Origin: Lutibacter agarilyticus
GTDB lineage: Bacteria > Bacteroidota > Bacteroidia > Flavobacteriales > Flavobacteriaceae
Length of the DNA: 64,000 nucleotides
Reading direction: 5' to 3'
Assembly (NCBI RefSeq): GCF_900188235.1
Contig: NZ_FZNT01000009.1
Span: 124,001-188,000 of the forward strand
In this document: positions 9,461 through 19,280 of the stretch, in pieces
How positions within the stretch are numbered: the stretch's first letter is position 1
Layout: every line of letters starts with the position of its first letter
Notes under the pieces: model-generated
Seen by the model: only the letters and a program-made list of their open reading frames with translations
Told to the model about the DNA's origin: nothing
Databases searched by the model: none
Position numbers and translations under genes: made by a program

Positions 9461-12400
9461 ATGCGAATTCTACTTTTAGCAATATTATTATTGTGTGTTC
9501 AATGTAAAACACCCAATGAAAATACTGACAAAAAACAAAGTGATATAACACCTAATTTCAACGAATTAAGTAAAGGATTTCAAACGCCAGAAATGGCTTA
9601 TCATCCCGAAACTTGGTTTCACTTTAATGGTAATAATATTGGTAAAGAGGGTATTACACTAGATCTTGAAGCAATAAAATATGCGGGAATTAAAGGAATT
9701 CATTTATTCAGTAAAAATGGACGTATATTTCCTGGAGTTGAGCAAATTAAAGTATTATCTCCTGAATGGGAAGATATGGTTCGCCACACTGCTGATGAAT
9801 GTAAACGTTTAGGTTTAAAATTTACCATGCAAAATTGCCCAGGTTGGTCAATGACTGGTGGTCCGTGGGTACCTGTTGAAGAAGCACAAAGAGAAATTGT
9901 AGAAACGGTTTACCGATTAGAAGGCGGAAAGGAGTTTAATGATATTCTTTCAATAGATTCGTTGTATAAAACTCCAGATTATGATTATAAAGATGTACAA
10001 GTAGTTGCATTTCCAACTCCAGAGGGTGATGATACAGAAAAACTCAATCCTTCAAAAATCGAAAGTAATAATGCTATTGTACCTTGGGATGACATCTTTA
10101 ATCCTAATTCAAAAATTATTGTTACAGCCAAAACAACAAGGCTAGATAAAGATCTCAAACAATACAGAGCAAAAGGAATTGCAAAAGTAGAAGCAAAAAA
10201 CACTTGGGTAAAAACCACCTTTAAAAATCCAGTCACACTTAGGTCGGTTGTTTTCCCACCATTGCGCCATATTATTATGGATACGCAGTATCCAAGAATT
10301 GATGTTACAATAAAAGTTCAAGCACTTATTAAAAATACGTTAACTGAAATTGCTGTTATTAAACTTCCTGATGCTAACTGGAACGACAGACAAAAACAGC
10401 ATACTATGGCAATTCCTGAAACAACTTCAAAGGAATTTGTGTTCACTTTTGAAGGAGCTCATGTAATTCAACCAGAATTTATTCATTTAACTTCAAAGCC
10501 AAGACTTCATAATCACGAAGCAAAAGCTGCTAAAACTATGCGTCGTATTAAAGATGAAATAACATACCATTATGCTGAAAATACGATTATTCCTGCTAAT
10601 AAAATTGTGAATCTTTCAGAAAAAATGACTTCAGAAGGAAAATTAACATGGAATGTTCCGCAGGGAAATTGGACAGTAGTACGTTTTGGTCATATCAATA
10701 TGAGATTAACCAATAAACCTGCAATGCCTGAATCAACAGGTTGGGAATCGAGTAAATTAGATAAAATTGCCATTGAAAACCATTTGCGAAATGGAATGAT
10801 TGGTAAAATGATTAAAGATGGAGGTCCAATTGGCGATGGGAAATTAAACGGTTTATTAATAGATAGTTGGGAAAGTCATGTGCCAACATGGACGATGAAT
10901 TCTGAAGATATGTTTCTAGAGTTTGAACAACGTAGAGGCTATAGTATGAAAAAATATTTACCAGCTACTATGGGTTATATTGTTGAAAGTCCAGAAGTAA
11001 CTACCAAGTTTTTAAGAGACATTCGCCAAACAATGGATGATGTGTATATTGATAATTTCTTCAGTCATTTTGCTACTGTGGCTCATGAAATGGGAGCAGA
11101 AGTGTATACTGAAGGTGCTGGAGGTGAAGTGTTACCAATAGACCCTATGCGTTATTACGGAGTAAGTGATATACCAATGACAGAATTTTGGTATCCAAAA
11201 TCACCTTCAAGTCAAAATGAATACGCAAAACCAATTTTTTCAGCTGCATCGGCAACACATTTATATAATAAACCTTTGTTGGCAGCTGAAGCTTGTACGC
11301 AAGTTGGAGTAAAATGGAATGAACACCCTTTTGATGTGAAATATTTAATTGATTACAATTTTACAAAAGGTGTAAATCATTTGGTATTTCATACGTTTTC
11401 TCATACGCCGCAAACCAATGTAGCTCCTGGTTCAAGCTTTGGAGGAAATATTGGATTTCCTTTGGTAAGAGCGCAAACTTGGTGGAAATATATGCCAAAT
11501 TGGATTGATTATTTATCGCGTAACCAATATATGTTACAGCAAGGAGAATATGTGGCAGATGTACTTTGGTATTATGGAGATCATTTTGAACGTCCTCCTT
11601 TTGATTTAGATTACTTTCCTAAAGGGTATCGTTTTGATTATTTAAATGAAGAAATATTACAATCTAAATTAGCGGTAAAAGACGGAAAAATCAATGTAAA
11701 ACATGCTGGTGATTACCGTATTATTTTACTTAGAGATTCCAATGAAATGTTGCTTTCAACTATTCAAAAGTTAAAAGAATTGGTGATTCAAGGTGCTGTA
11801 ATTGTTGGAGATAAACCTATGGGGTCTCCAAGTTTAATGGATGATGCAAACGATTTAAAAATGCTTAAATCAATTTCAGATGAATTATGGGGAACTGAAA
11901 CAGTTGGTGTAAAAACAGTTGGTTTGGGTAAAGTATATTGGGGACAAACCATTGATGCTGTTTTAAAGGCTGAAAGCATTACTCCTGATGTAACAGTACC
12001 TGAAGGTTTGCCAATTCATTGGATTCACCGTAAAACTGCCGATGCTGATATTTATTTTGTAAGTACCACAAGTGATAAATGTTTAGATGTTTCATTAAGT
12101 TTTAGAGTGGCTAATGCCCACCCTCAATTGTGGAATGCTTTTACAGGTGAACAGCAAGATGCAATGGTATGGTCTCAGGAAAACGAAAAAATAAATGTAG
12201 CTATATCTTTTGATCCAAGTGGTAGTGCTATTGTTGTTTTTCCAAAAGGAGATAAGCAGCCGTTTTCTTCAAAAGTTGATTTTGAAAATGAAACTATTTT
12301 AAGTGCTGAAAATGGATGGTATAATATTCATTCTGATGCTAATTTTACAAGAGTTTCAAAAAAAGGAAACAATATATTGGCTTCAAAATCGGGTACATTC

Positions 12401-12919
12401 AAATTTTATGAAGGAAACAATGTAAAATCAATTGAAGTAACGGTAAATGAAACTTCACTTCAAAATAATTGGAAAGCCTCTTTTGAAAAAGGTTGGGATA
12501 CACCAGAATCTATAGAGGTGCCGCAATTAAAATCGCTTACTAATTTTGACAATGAAGCTATTCAACATTATTCAGGAACTGCAACGTACACCAAAGATTT
12601 TAACTTAGAAAGTGTAGGTAAATATATGAGTATTGATTTGGGTGAGGTAGCCAATATTGCTGAAGTATGGTGCAATGGTAAAAAAGTAGCAACACGTTGG
12701 GCACCGCCTTACAGGTTCGATTTAAGTGAAAACCTAATTAAAGGAAAAAACACATTAGAAATTAAAGTAACCAATACTTGGAGAAATCAATTGATTTATG
12801 ATAATACACGTTCAACAGAAAATAAGAAAACGTGGACCACAAATAAACCTAAAAAAGAAGATACAACACTAGACAAAGCTGGTTTAATTGGACCGGTAGT
12901 GTTAAAAACAATAAACTAG
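9461..12919 (+). CDS. GH106 alpha-L-rhamnosidase (lipoprotein), copy 1
   Basis: 1152 residues. Short signal peptide with lipobox LCVQC (Cys15). The GH106 architecture is clear: N-terminal WFHFNGNNIGKEGITLDLEAIK (about 52-73), the NCPGWSMTGGPWV loop (about 126-138), GLLIDSWE (about 463-470), TEFWYP (about 572-577), AEACTQVG (about 608) and HWIHRKTADADIYFV (about 848-862). The C-terminal GH2-like jelly roll starts at YSGTATYTKDF and ends with LIGPVVL. GH106 enzymes remove alpha-L-rhamnose by inversion, classically from rhamnogalacturonans, and are calcium dependent. Two other GH106 paralogues in the window diverge in the substrate loops, suggesting different linkages or decorations. It likely acts in the periplasm, anchored to a membrane. 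Confidence 0.9.
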   Translation: MRILLLAILLLCVQCKTPNENTDKKQSDITPNFNELSKGFQTPEMAYHPETWFHFNGNNIGKEGITLDLEAIKYAGIKGIHLFSKNGRIFPGVEQIKVLSPEWEDMVRHTADECKRLGLKFTMQNCPGWSMTGGPWVPVEEAQREIVETVYRLEGGKEFNDILSIDSLYKTPDYDYKDVQVVAFPTPEGDDTEKLNPSKIESNNAIVPWDDIFNPNSKIIVTAKTTRLDKDLKQYRAKGIAKVEAKNTWVKTTFKNPVTLRSVVFPPLRHIIMDTQYPRIDVTIKVQALIKNTLTEIAVIKLPDANWNDRQKQHTMAIPETTSKEFVFTFEGAHVIQPEFIHLTSKPRLHNHEAKAAKTMRRIKDEITYHYAENTIIPANKIVNLSEKMTSEGKLTWNVPQGNWTVVRFGHINMRLTNKPAMPESTGWESSKLDKIAIENHLRNGMIGKMIKDGGPIGDGKLNGLLIDSWESHVPTWTMNSEDMFLEFEQRRGYSMKKYLPATMGYIVESPEVTTKFLRDIRQTMDDVYIDNFFSHFATVAHEMGAEVYTEGAGGEVLPIDPMRYYGVSDIPMTEFWYPKSPSSQNEYAKPIFSAASATHLYNKPLLAAEACTQVGVKWNEHPFDVKYLIDYNFTKGVNHLVFHTFSHTPQTNVAPGSSFGGNIGFPLVRAQTWWKYMPNWIDYLSRNQYMLQQGEYVADVLWYYGDHFERPPFDLDYFPKGYRFDYLNEEILQSKLAVKDGKINVKHAGDYRIILLRDSNEMLLSTIQKLKELVIQGAVIVGDKPMGSPSLMDDANDLKMLKSISDELWGTETVGVKTVGLGKVYWGQTIDAVLKAESITPDVTVPEGLPIHWIHRKTADADIYFVSTTSDKCLDVSLSFRVANAHPQLWNAFTGEQQDAMVWSQENEKINVAISFDPSGSAIVVFPKGDKQPFSSKVDFENETILSAENGWYNIHSDANFTRVSKKGNNILASKSGTFKFYEGNNVKSIEVTVNETSLQNNWKASFEKGWDTPESIEVPQLKSLTNFDNEAIQHYSGTATYTKDFNLESVGKYMSIDLGEVANIAEVWCNGKKVATRWAPPYRFDLSENLIKGKNTLEIKVTNTWRNQLIYDNTRSTENKKTWTTNKPKKEDTTLDKAGLIGPVVLKTIN

Positions 12920-12947
12920 TTTCCTAAATAAACACATAATTTATATA

Positions 12948-14864
12948 ATGAAAAGACGCAATTTTATACAACTATCAACATTAGCAGGCTTAGGGTTAAC
13001 ACTTCCTTTATCAGGGATATTTAATTCATGTGCAGCACATCCAGAACATTCATTAGAATTTAGAGAATTAACGTTCAATCTTTTAAAAGATTGGTGTGAT
13101 GGTATGTTAAAGGTGCAAATAATCAATCCTTCTAATTTAGAAGAACACGGTGCGTTAGATTGTCCATCTTGTTCACATATTCATGGTAGATGTATGGATG
13201 CTGTGTATCCTTTTTTATATATGGCCGATGTTACTGGTGATAAAAAATATATTGAGGGTGCTATTTTAGTAATGAATTGGGCTGAAAATAATGTTTCTCA
13301 AGAAGATGGTAGTTGGACAGTAATACCAAATCCAAAATCTTGGAAAGGTATTTCAGTATTTGGCGCCATTGCTTTAGCCGAAGCATTACATTATCACGGA
13401 CATGTGTTAAGTGAAGAGCTACGTACTGCTTGGATAGCGCGTTTAGCCAGCGTAGGACAATATATTTACGATACATTTACAATAGATTTTACAAATATTA
13501 ATTATCCAGGTACAGCTATTTATGGATTGAATTTAATAGGTAATGTACTTAATAATGAAGCTTTTATTGCGAAAAGTAAAACACTTGCTTCTGAAGTAAA
13601 AGTGTATTTTACCAAAAATGAAAGGTTGTTATTTGGTGAATGCAAAAAAAGCTCGAGTAAATTAAGTAAAAAAGGATTGCACGGTGTAGATTTAGGATAC
13701 AATGTTGAAGAAACTTTAAATAGTTTGGTGATGTATGCATTGAAAGAAAATGATGAGGAGTTGTTGCAAATAGTAACAAAATCGTTAAATAGTCATTTAG
13801 AATTTATGTTGCCAGATGGAGCTTGGGATAACAGTTGGGGAACACGCCAATACAAGTGGAGTTATTGGGGAAGCCGTACCTGTGATGGTAGTCAGCCTGC
13901 TTTTGGTATGATGGCGCACATTAATCCTGCTTTTGGAACTGCTGCTGTAAAAAATACAGAATTATTAAAACAATGTACTGCTAACGGACTGTTGCATGGC
14001 GGTCCGCATTATGTTTCACATGGTATTGAGCCTTGTGTACATCATACATTTGCACATGCCAAACCATTAGCTGCATTGTTAGATCATTGGAATCATTTAC
14101 CTGAAATAAATAAAAATACAGCCTTGCCAAGAACTATTGCTGATGGGGTAAAACATTTTGAAGATTTAGATGTTTCGCTTTTTGCACGTGGAGATTGGAG
14201 AGGTACTGTAAGTGCTTATGATGCAGAATATCATTATAAATACGATTATCGTCAGGCAACGGGTGGCGCATTGGGGGTTTTGTATCATAATGAAGTAGGA
14301 CTGCTGTGTGCTGCAAGTATGGCTGTGTACCATTTGGTCGAAAAAAACAATCAGCAACCACAACCAGGTGAAGATATTGCACTAACACCTAGAATAGAAA
14401 CTTTTAAAAACGATGTTTGGTATACTAATTTATTTGATTTAGAAGCAAGTATAAAATCTTCTGATACAAATGGTAAAATTCAGTTAAAAGCAAATACAAT
14501 TATTAAAAATGAAGCACGGGAGGCTGTAAGTGAAACGGCGTCAGATTTTGAAATTGACTATAATTGTGCTGCTGAAGAAATGAAAATAACGGTAAAAACA
14601 GACCAGCAAATTAACGAAGCTACAGCATTTGTATTGCCAATTATTTCACCAACAGGAGAAGTAGTAACTATTGTAAATGAAAATGAAATTTCAATTCAAA
14701 AACCTGAAGGTTTGGTAACTATAAAAGCCAATGTGCCTTTAAAAATAAAGGAAATTTCTGGAGAAAGAACATTCAATATGGTGCCTGGTGTAGAAGCAAT
14801 ACCAATTGAGGCATTTTTTACAAACGATAAAAACGAATTGAACATATCAATACAAGTAAGTTAA
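12948..14864 (+). CDS. Secreted (alpha/alpha)-barrel-like protein, possible uronate lyase/dehydratase
   Basis: 638 residues beginning MKRRNFIQLSTLAGLGLTLP, a twin-arginine-type signal, followed by a possible lipobox cysteine (FNSC, Cys28). The body has repeated helical segments (DAVYPFLYMADVTGDKKYIEGA, EDGSWTVIPNPKSWKGISVFGAIALAEALHYHG) typical of an (alpha/alpha)6 toroid to about residue 480. A C-terminal all-beta portion follows. Histidine/tyrosine-rich stretches (HGGPHYVSHGIEPCVHHTFAHAK split around 344-367, YDAEYHYKYDYRQATGG around 423-440) could be catalytic. I do not recognise a named family with certainty. Oligosaccharide dehydratases in ulvan loci have this size and fold type, so that is a low-confidence suggestion. 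It is 28 nt after GH106 and ends only 12 nt from the convergent AraC gene. Confidence 0.65.
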   Translation: MKRRNFIQLSTLAGLGLTLPLSGIFNSCAAHPEHSLEFRELTFNLLKDWCDGMLKVQIINPSNLEEHGALDCPSCSHIHGRCMDAVYPFLYMADVTGDKKYIEGAILVMNWAENNVSQEDGSWTVIPNPKSWKGISVFGAIALAEALHYHGHVLSEELRTAWIARLASVGQYIYDTFTIDFTNINYPGTAIYGLNLIGNVLNNEAFIAKSKTLASEVKVYFTKNERLLFGECKKSSSKLSKKGLHGVDLGYNVEETLNSLVMYALKENDEELLQIVTKSLNSHLEFMLPDGAWDNSWGTRQYKWSYWGSRTCDGSQPAFGMMAHINPAFGTAAVKNTELLKQCTANGLLHGGPHYVSHGIEPCVHHTFAHAKPLAALLDHWNHLPEINKNTALPRTIADGVKHFEDLDVSLFARGDWRGTVSAYDAEYHYKYDYRQATGGALGVLYHNEVGLLCAASMAVYHLVEKNNQQPQPGEDIALTPRIETFKNDVWYTNLFDLEASIKSSDTNGKIQLKANTIIKNEAREAVSETASDFEIDYNCAAEEMKITVKTDQQINEATAFVLPIISPTGEVVTIVNENEISIQKPEGLVTIKANVPLKIKEISGERTFNMVPGVEAIPIEAFFTNDKNELNISIQVS

Positions 14865-14876
14865 TCTAGTTATTTT

Positions 14877-15758
14877 TTAAAATGTTTTATCAATATTTCT
14901 AAAATGCCCTGGTGCCAAACCTGTTTTTTGTTTAAAAAGTCTGTTGAAATAATAATCCGATTCAAATCCTAGTTCAAAGGCAATTTCTTTTTGATTTTTA
15001 TCGGTGTTTAACAATAACTCCTTCGACTTTTCTATTTTAAGTAATAAGTAATATTGTAAAGGTGATACACCTGTTTGCTTTTTAAAATCCATTCTAAATT
15101 TAGAATAGCTAACGCCCAATTTTGATGCAATTTTTTCCAAATCAATTGATTTGTAAATGTTTTGGTACATCAAACTTTTTGCACGTGATACCATAGAGTT
15201 AAGGTCTTCAATTTTATTTCCTCCTTGTTTTATATTGTAAAGTTCCGCCATTAATTGAAGGCAAATTCCCGAAGCTAACCGCTGAAATCCAAATGATTCT
15301 TCATCAAAAAGTTTAAAAAGGGTATTGAAATGGTTCAATACAGCAGGTTTGTTACATTTAGAAATAATAGGTTCGTTTGGTGTAAAAAAACCATTTGAAA
15401 GGAATTGTTGTGCTATTTCACCAGAAAACCCCACCCAACGTTCTGTCCATCCTGTTTTTTTTAAAGGTTTGTAACGATGCCATACACCTGGAAATAGCAA
15501 AAAAACATCGCCATCTGAAATTTTGATTATTCCGGTTTCTTTACTGTCAAAAATACCTTCTCCTTTGGTAATAAGTACCAGGTGAAATTCATCTAAAGTT
15601 CTTCCTTTGTCCCAGGTAAAAACATAGTTGTCAGGATGGTCTTTTGACGGGTAGTCTAAATTTTTCTCAAAAATTGTTCTTCCTAAATTATTTACATAAA
15701 AACCCCAATTTTTATCTTGTTCAAAAACCATAAGGTATTTTCGGTAGATGTTTTTCAT
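14877..15758 (-). CDS. AraC-family transcriptional regulator
   Basis: 293 residues. The N-terminal half (about 20-165) is a cupin-like sugar-sensing domain (FHLVLITKGEGIF, GDVFLLFPGVWHRYKP). The C-terminal 85 residues hold two helix-turn-helix motifs: IDLEKIASKLGVSYSKFRMD, and KEIAFELGFESDYYFNRLFKQ followed by TGLAPGHFR. The layout matches RhaS/RhaR/XylS-type activators. It is the only regulator in the window, lies amid rhamnosidase genes, and is divergent from a GH78 gene, so L-rhamnose or a derived oligosaccharide is a plausible effector. AraC monomers contact two DNA segments one helical turn apart, which matches the 10-bp direct repeat found at eight promoters here; that link is inference. 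Confidence 0.9.
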   Translation of the reverse strand: MKNIYRKYLMVFEQDKNWGFYVNNLGRTIFEKNLDYPSKDHPDNYVFTWDKGRTLDEFHLVLITKGEGIFDSKETGIIKISDGDVFLLFPGVWHRYKPLKKTGWTERWVGFSGEIAQQFLSNGFFTPNEPIISKCNKPAVLNHFNTLFKLFDEESFGFQRLASGICLQLMAELYNIKQGGNKIEDLNSMVSRAKSLMYQNIYKSIDLEKIASKLGVSYSKFRMDFKKQTGVSPLQYYLLLKIEKSKELLLNTDKNQKEIAFELGFESDYYFNRLFKQKTGLAPGHFRNIDKTF

Positions 15759-15956
15759 GTCATTTTGTGCAAGTTAAATGTCAAATTGTTAATTGGGTAT
15801 ATAAATTTAATTATCGAATTTTGGTATCAATTCCGAATAAAATAAATAGCTAAAATGTTAAATTATAGTATGTTATTTCGGATGTTAGAATTTGGATTAT
15901 AATAAAATTAAAAAATATTTACAAAAATAAGTGTTTTACATAAATTAAATCAAAAA
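15759..15956. promoter_or_regulatory. Divergent control region between araC-type gene and GH78 gene
   Basis: 198-nt AT-rich region holding outward promoters for both genes. A TAGAATTTG at 15886-15894 is a possible -7 box for the plus-strand GH78 gene. The RCAGnATAGTRCAGGAYA element seen at the other units is not present here, so this pair may be regulated differently. Confidence 0.4.
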
Positions 15957-18900
15957 ATGCTTTTAAATTTAAAAATGAAAAACCTACCAAATACTCTCAA
16001 AATGTATAAATTATTTAAACTATTGCTTGTAATAACTGCAATTTTAATTACAAGTTGTAAACCTGCATCTAAAGTTTTAACAACAGATATTAAATGTGAA
16101 TATCGTACCAATCCGTTAGGAATTGACAATACAACTCCTCGTTTTAGCTGGAAAATTGTTGATGCTGAAAAAGCACGCGGACAAAAACAAACGGCTTATC
16201 ACATTTTGGTAGCTAGTAGTCTTCAAAATTTAGACAACAATAAAGGTGATATTTGGGATTCTGGAAAAACAGAAAGTTCAACATCGGTAAATAATGTATA
16301 TCAGGGGGAAGCCTTAAAATCTGGTCAACAATACTATTGGAAAGTTAAGGTTTGGGATGTTTCAGGAAATGCCTCAAATTGGAGTGAAACTGGAAAATTC
16401 TCAATGGGACTTTTGCAACCAGAAGATTGGAAAGGAGATTGGATTTATAAAAGCGATCAACAAAAAACAGATCATAACTGGTACAGAAAAACTTTTAAGC
16501 TAGACGCAAAAGCTACATCAGCTTTTGTATATGTAGGTTCTTTTGGTTATCACGAATTGTATGTAAATGGCAATAAGGTAACAGATAATGTGATGAATCC
16601 AGTTTCATCTTATATGAAAAAACGAATTCCTTATTTAACTTATGACATTACTCAATTTTTAAATGAAGGAGATAATGTAATTGCCATTTGGCACGCAGCA
16701 GGTTGGGCACGATGGAGGCGTATTAGAGAGTATAGAAATATTCCTTTTGTATTTAAAGCGCAAGCAGAAATTATAGCTGGAAGTGAGAAAATCACTCTAA
16801 AATCTGATACTACTTGGAAAACTAATAAAAGCTATAGTTCGTATTATGGCGATTGGGATATTTTACGTTTTGGAGGTGAAATAATTGACGATAGCAAAAG
16901 AGAAGACGATTGGAAAACTCCAACATATGACGATAGCAATTGGATGAATGCTAGTGTATACAACCATAACATGTTAAATGCAAAAATACCCGAAGGTAAC
17001 AACATAAGTTTTGCGTTAAATAGTAATAAAAATAGAGATGTACATGCACCCTATCAACCAATAAAAGTCAAATTAAGTGCACAAATGGTAGAGCCTCAGG
17101 TAAAGTTTAAGGAAATTAAAGCCATTGCTATTGATAAAAATGATGATGGTACTTATCGTATTGATATGGGTGAAAATTATACAGGTTTTTTTGAAATGAA
17201 TTTGTTTCAAGGTAAAGAAGGAGATTCTATTTTGTTTGAAATTAGTGATCAAACAGGTGAAACTTCTACATGGAAACAAAAAAGCAAATATATTTTCGGA
17301 AAATCGGGTAAAGGTAAATTTGAAAACCGATTTAACGTTGCTGGTGGAAGATGGATTACAGTTTACGGATTAAACTACAAACCTAAATTGGAAGATGTTA
17401 AGGGGTTTGTAATTACAAACAATCGTAAACAAATTAGTCAATTTAAATCTTCTAACAAATTATTAAATCAAATCTACCAAATTAATTTGAACACCTATAT
17501 AGCCAATACCATGGATGGTATATTGGTAGATTGTCCGCATAGAGAAAGACGGGGTTGGGGAGAAGTTACAGTTGCAGCTATGTATGGTGATGCACTTCCA
17601 AATTTTGAAAGTGGCGCTTATATGGATCAGTATCTTCAATATACGCGAGATGCTCAATTGAATGATGGTCAAATCAGAGGTGTTATAAACGAAGAAGATC
17701 GTCCGTTTTTAATGTGGAAAGCAAATAGTCCTATCACTGTTTGGGAAACTTACAGAATGTTAGGTGATAAAAAAATATTGAAAGACAATTATGAGTCCAT
17801 GCAAAAATGGATGACTTGGTTATTTGAAAATTCTAATTATAAAACAGGTGGCGCGCTAAAAACAGGTGAGCAAGGCTCTCGAGAATTTCCTGGTTTAGGA
17901 GATTGGTGTACACCTCGTGGAAATTTTTGGACAAGTAGTAATTCTCCTGAAGCAATTCATTTTAATAATTGTGTATATGCATTTATATTAGATAATGCTA
18001 TGAAAATTTCAACAGCATTAAATAAAACCGAAGATGCTAAAACCTATGCAGATAGATTAAAAGTACAACAAGAAGCAACACATAAGTTATCCTACAATCC
18101 TGAAACTGGTAAATATGTTGATGGTTTACAGGTAGATCAAGCTTTTGCTTTGTTATCAGGTGTTACCCCAGATTCTGAAAAGCAAAAAGTATATGATAAT
18201 TTAGTAGACAATGTGTTGTATAAATTTCCTTATTATGATACAGGAAGTTCTGGTCAAGCCCTTTATACACGCTATTTTACAGAGTCTGGTGAGCGTATGG
18301 ATTTAGTGTACGAATTACTTCAAGATAATCACCATCCAAGTTATGGGTATTTTATTGAACAAGGCAAAACGGTATGGCCAGAGCGTTGGTCTGCTGTTGG
18401 AAATAGTCAAATTCATACATGTTACACAGGTATTGGTGGTTATTTTATCAAAGGTTTCGGTGGAATTAGACCAAACCCTGAAAGTTTAGGAATGCAACAT
18501 ATGATTATAAAACCAGCTCCTGTTGGCGATTTAACTTATGCCAATACAGCATACGAATCGATGTATGGTAATGTGGTTGTTAATTGGATAAAGAAAGCAA
18601 ACACAGCTACATTTCATATTGAAGTTCCTGTAAATACAACTGCTAAAGTGTATTTGCCTGCAGTTGATAAAGAAAATGTTAAAGAAGGTGATGTTTTAGC
18701 AGAAAATTCAGAAGGAGTCAATTTTGTAGGTACTGAAAAAAGTGATGCTGTTGGAAATTATGTAATTTATAATGTAGCATCTGGGGTTTACGATTTTAAA
18801 GTGAATGAACTTCCAGAAGTAGCATATTCAAAACCGTTAGGAACTTCAAATAATTTAGCAACTTTAGGAAGAATGAATGCATCGTCTATGTTTATTGAAA

Positions 18901-19241
18901 CTGAAAAGTTACCGGGTTTTGAAGCCTTTAAAGCAAATGATGAAAATATTGAAACACGTTGGTTGGCTAACGACTTAAATAATCAATATGTAGAAGTAGA
19001 ATGGGTAAAACCACAAACTTTTAATAAAGTGGTTATTGATGAAGTTGAAAATAATATTTCAGCATATAAAATTCAATATTGGGAAAATGGATCGTGGAAA
19101 GATATTGTAAGTGGAACAAATTGTGGAGCTAATAAAGCACATAGTTTTGAGTCAGTTACAGCTTCAAAATGTAGGATTTTTATTGTTGAAGCTAAAAAAG
19201 CAGCATCAATTTCAGAGTTGAAAATATATAGTTCTAACTAA
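15957..19241 (+). CDS. GH78 alpha-L-rhamnosidase with C-terminal discoidin-like domain
   Basis: 1094 residues from the first ATG. ATGs at 15975 and 16002 are also possible, and the last gives the tidiest lipoprotein signal (MYKLFKLLLVITAILITSC). Domain order: N-terminal fibronectin-like sandwich (IKCEYRTNPLGIDNTTPRFS), two beta domains including YHELYVNGNKV, and an (alpha/alpha)6 catalytic barrel with the GH78 signature DCPHRERRGWGE (about 525-536, general-acid region) and WPERW near 806. A beta domain follows, then an extra F5/8 type C (CBM32-like) domain at about 945-1094 (RWLANDLNNQYVEVEW, YKIQYW, SELKIY). GH78 enzymes release terminal alpha-L-rhamnose by inversion. It is divergent from the AraC regulator and first in a unit with GH106 and the isomerase. 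Confidence 0.92.
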   Translation: MLLNLKMKNLPNTLKMYKLFKLLLVITAILITSCKPASKVLTTDIKCEYRTNPLGIDNTTPRFSWKIVDAEKARGQKQTAYHILVASSLQNLDNNKGDIWDSGKTESSTSVNNVYQGEALKSGQQYYWKVKVWDVSGNASNWSETGKFSMGLLQPEDWKGDWIYKSDQQKTDHNWYRKTFKLDAKATSAFVYVGSFGYHELYVNGNKVTDNVMNPVSSYMKKRIPYLTYDITQFLNEGDNVIAIWHAAGWARWRRIREYRNIPFVFKAQAEIIAGSEKITLKSDTTWKTNKSYSSYYGDWDILRFGGEIIDDSKREDDWKTPTYDDSNWMNASVYNHNMLNAKIPEGNNISFALNSNKNRDVHAPYQPIKVKLSAQMVEPQVKFKEIKAIAIDKNDDGTYRIDMGENYTGFFEMNLFQGKEGDSILFEISDQTGETSTWKQKSKYIFGKSGKGKFENRFNVAGGRWITVYGLNYKPKLEDVKGFVITNNRKQISQFKSSNKLLNQIYQINLNTYIANTMDGILVDCPHRERRGWGEVTVAAMYGDALPNFESGAYMDQYLQYTRDAQLNDGQIRGVINEEDRPFLMWKANSPITVWETYRMLGDKKILKDNYESMQKWMTWLFENSNYKTGGALKTGEQGSREFPGLGDWCTPRGNFWTSSNSPEAIHFNNCVYAFILDNAMKISTALNKTEDAKTYADRLKVQQEATHKLSYNPETGKYVDGLQVDQAFALLSGVTPDSEKQKVYDNLVDNVLYKFPYYDTGSSGQALYTRYFTESGERMDLVYELLQDNHHPSYGYFIEQGKTVWPERWSAVGNSQIHTCYTGIGGYFIKGFGGIRPNPESLGMQHMIIKPAPVGDLTYANTAYESMYGNVVVNWIKKANTATFHIEVPVNTTAKVYLPAVDKENVKEGDVLAENSEGVNFVGTEKSDAVGNYVIYNVASGVYDFKVNELPEVAYSKPLGTSNNLATLGRMNASSMFIETEKLPGFEAFKANDENIETRWLANDLNNQYVEVEWVKPQTFNKVVIDEVENNISAYKIQYWENGSWKDIVSGTNCGANKAHSFESVTASKCRIFIVEAKKAASISELKIYSSN

Positions 19242-19280
19242 ATGATACAGATACTAATAGATTTCAGAAAAGTATAGAGG

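Noticed and set aside
15871-15894. TTTCGGATG with a nearby TAGAATTTG in the AraC/GH78 divergent region, considered as a ninth regulon site
   Set aside because: No RCAG repeat is present and the spacing to the -7-like box does not fit the other eight.
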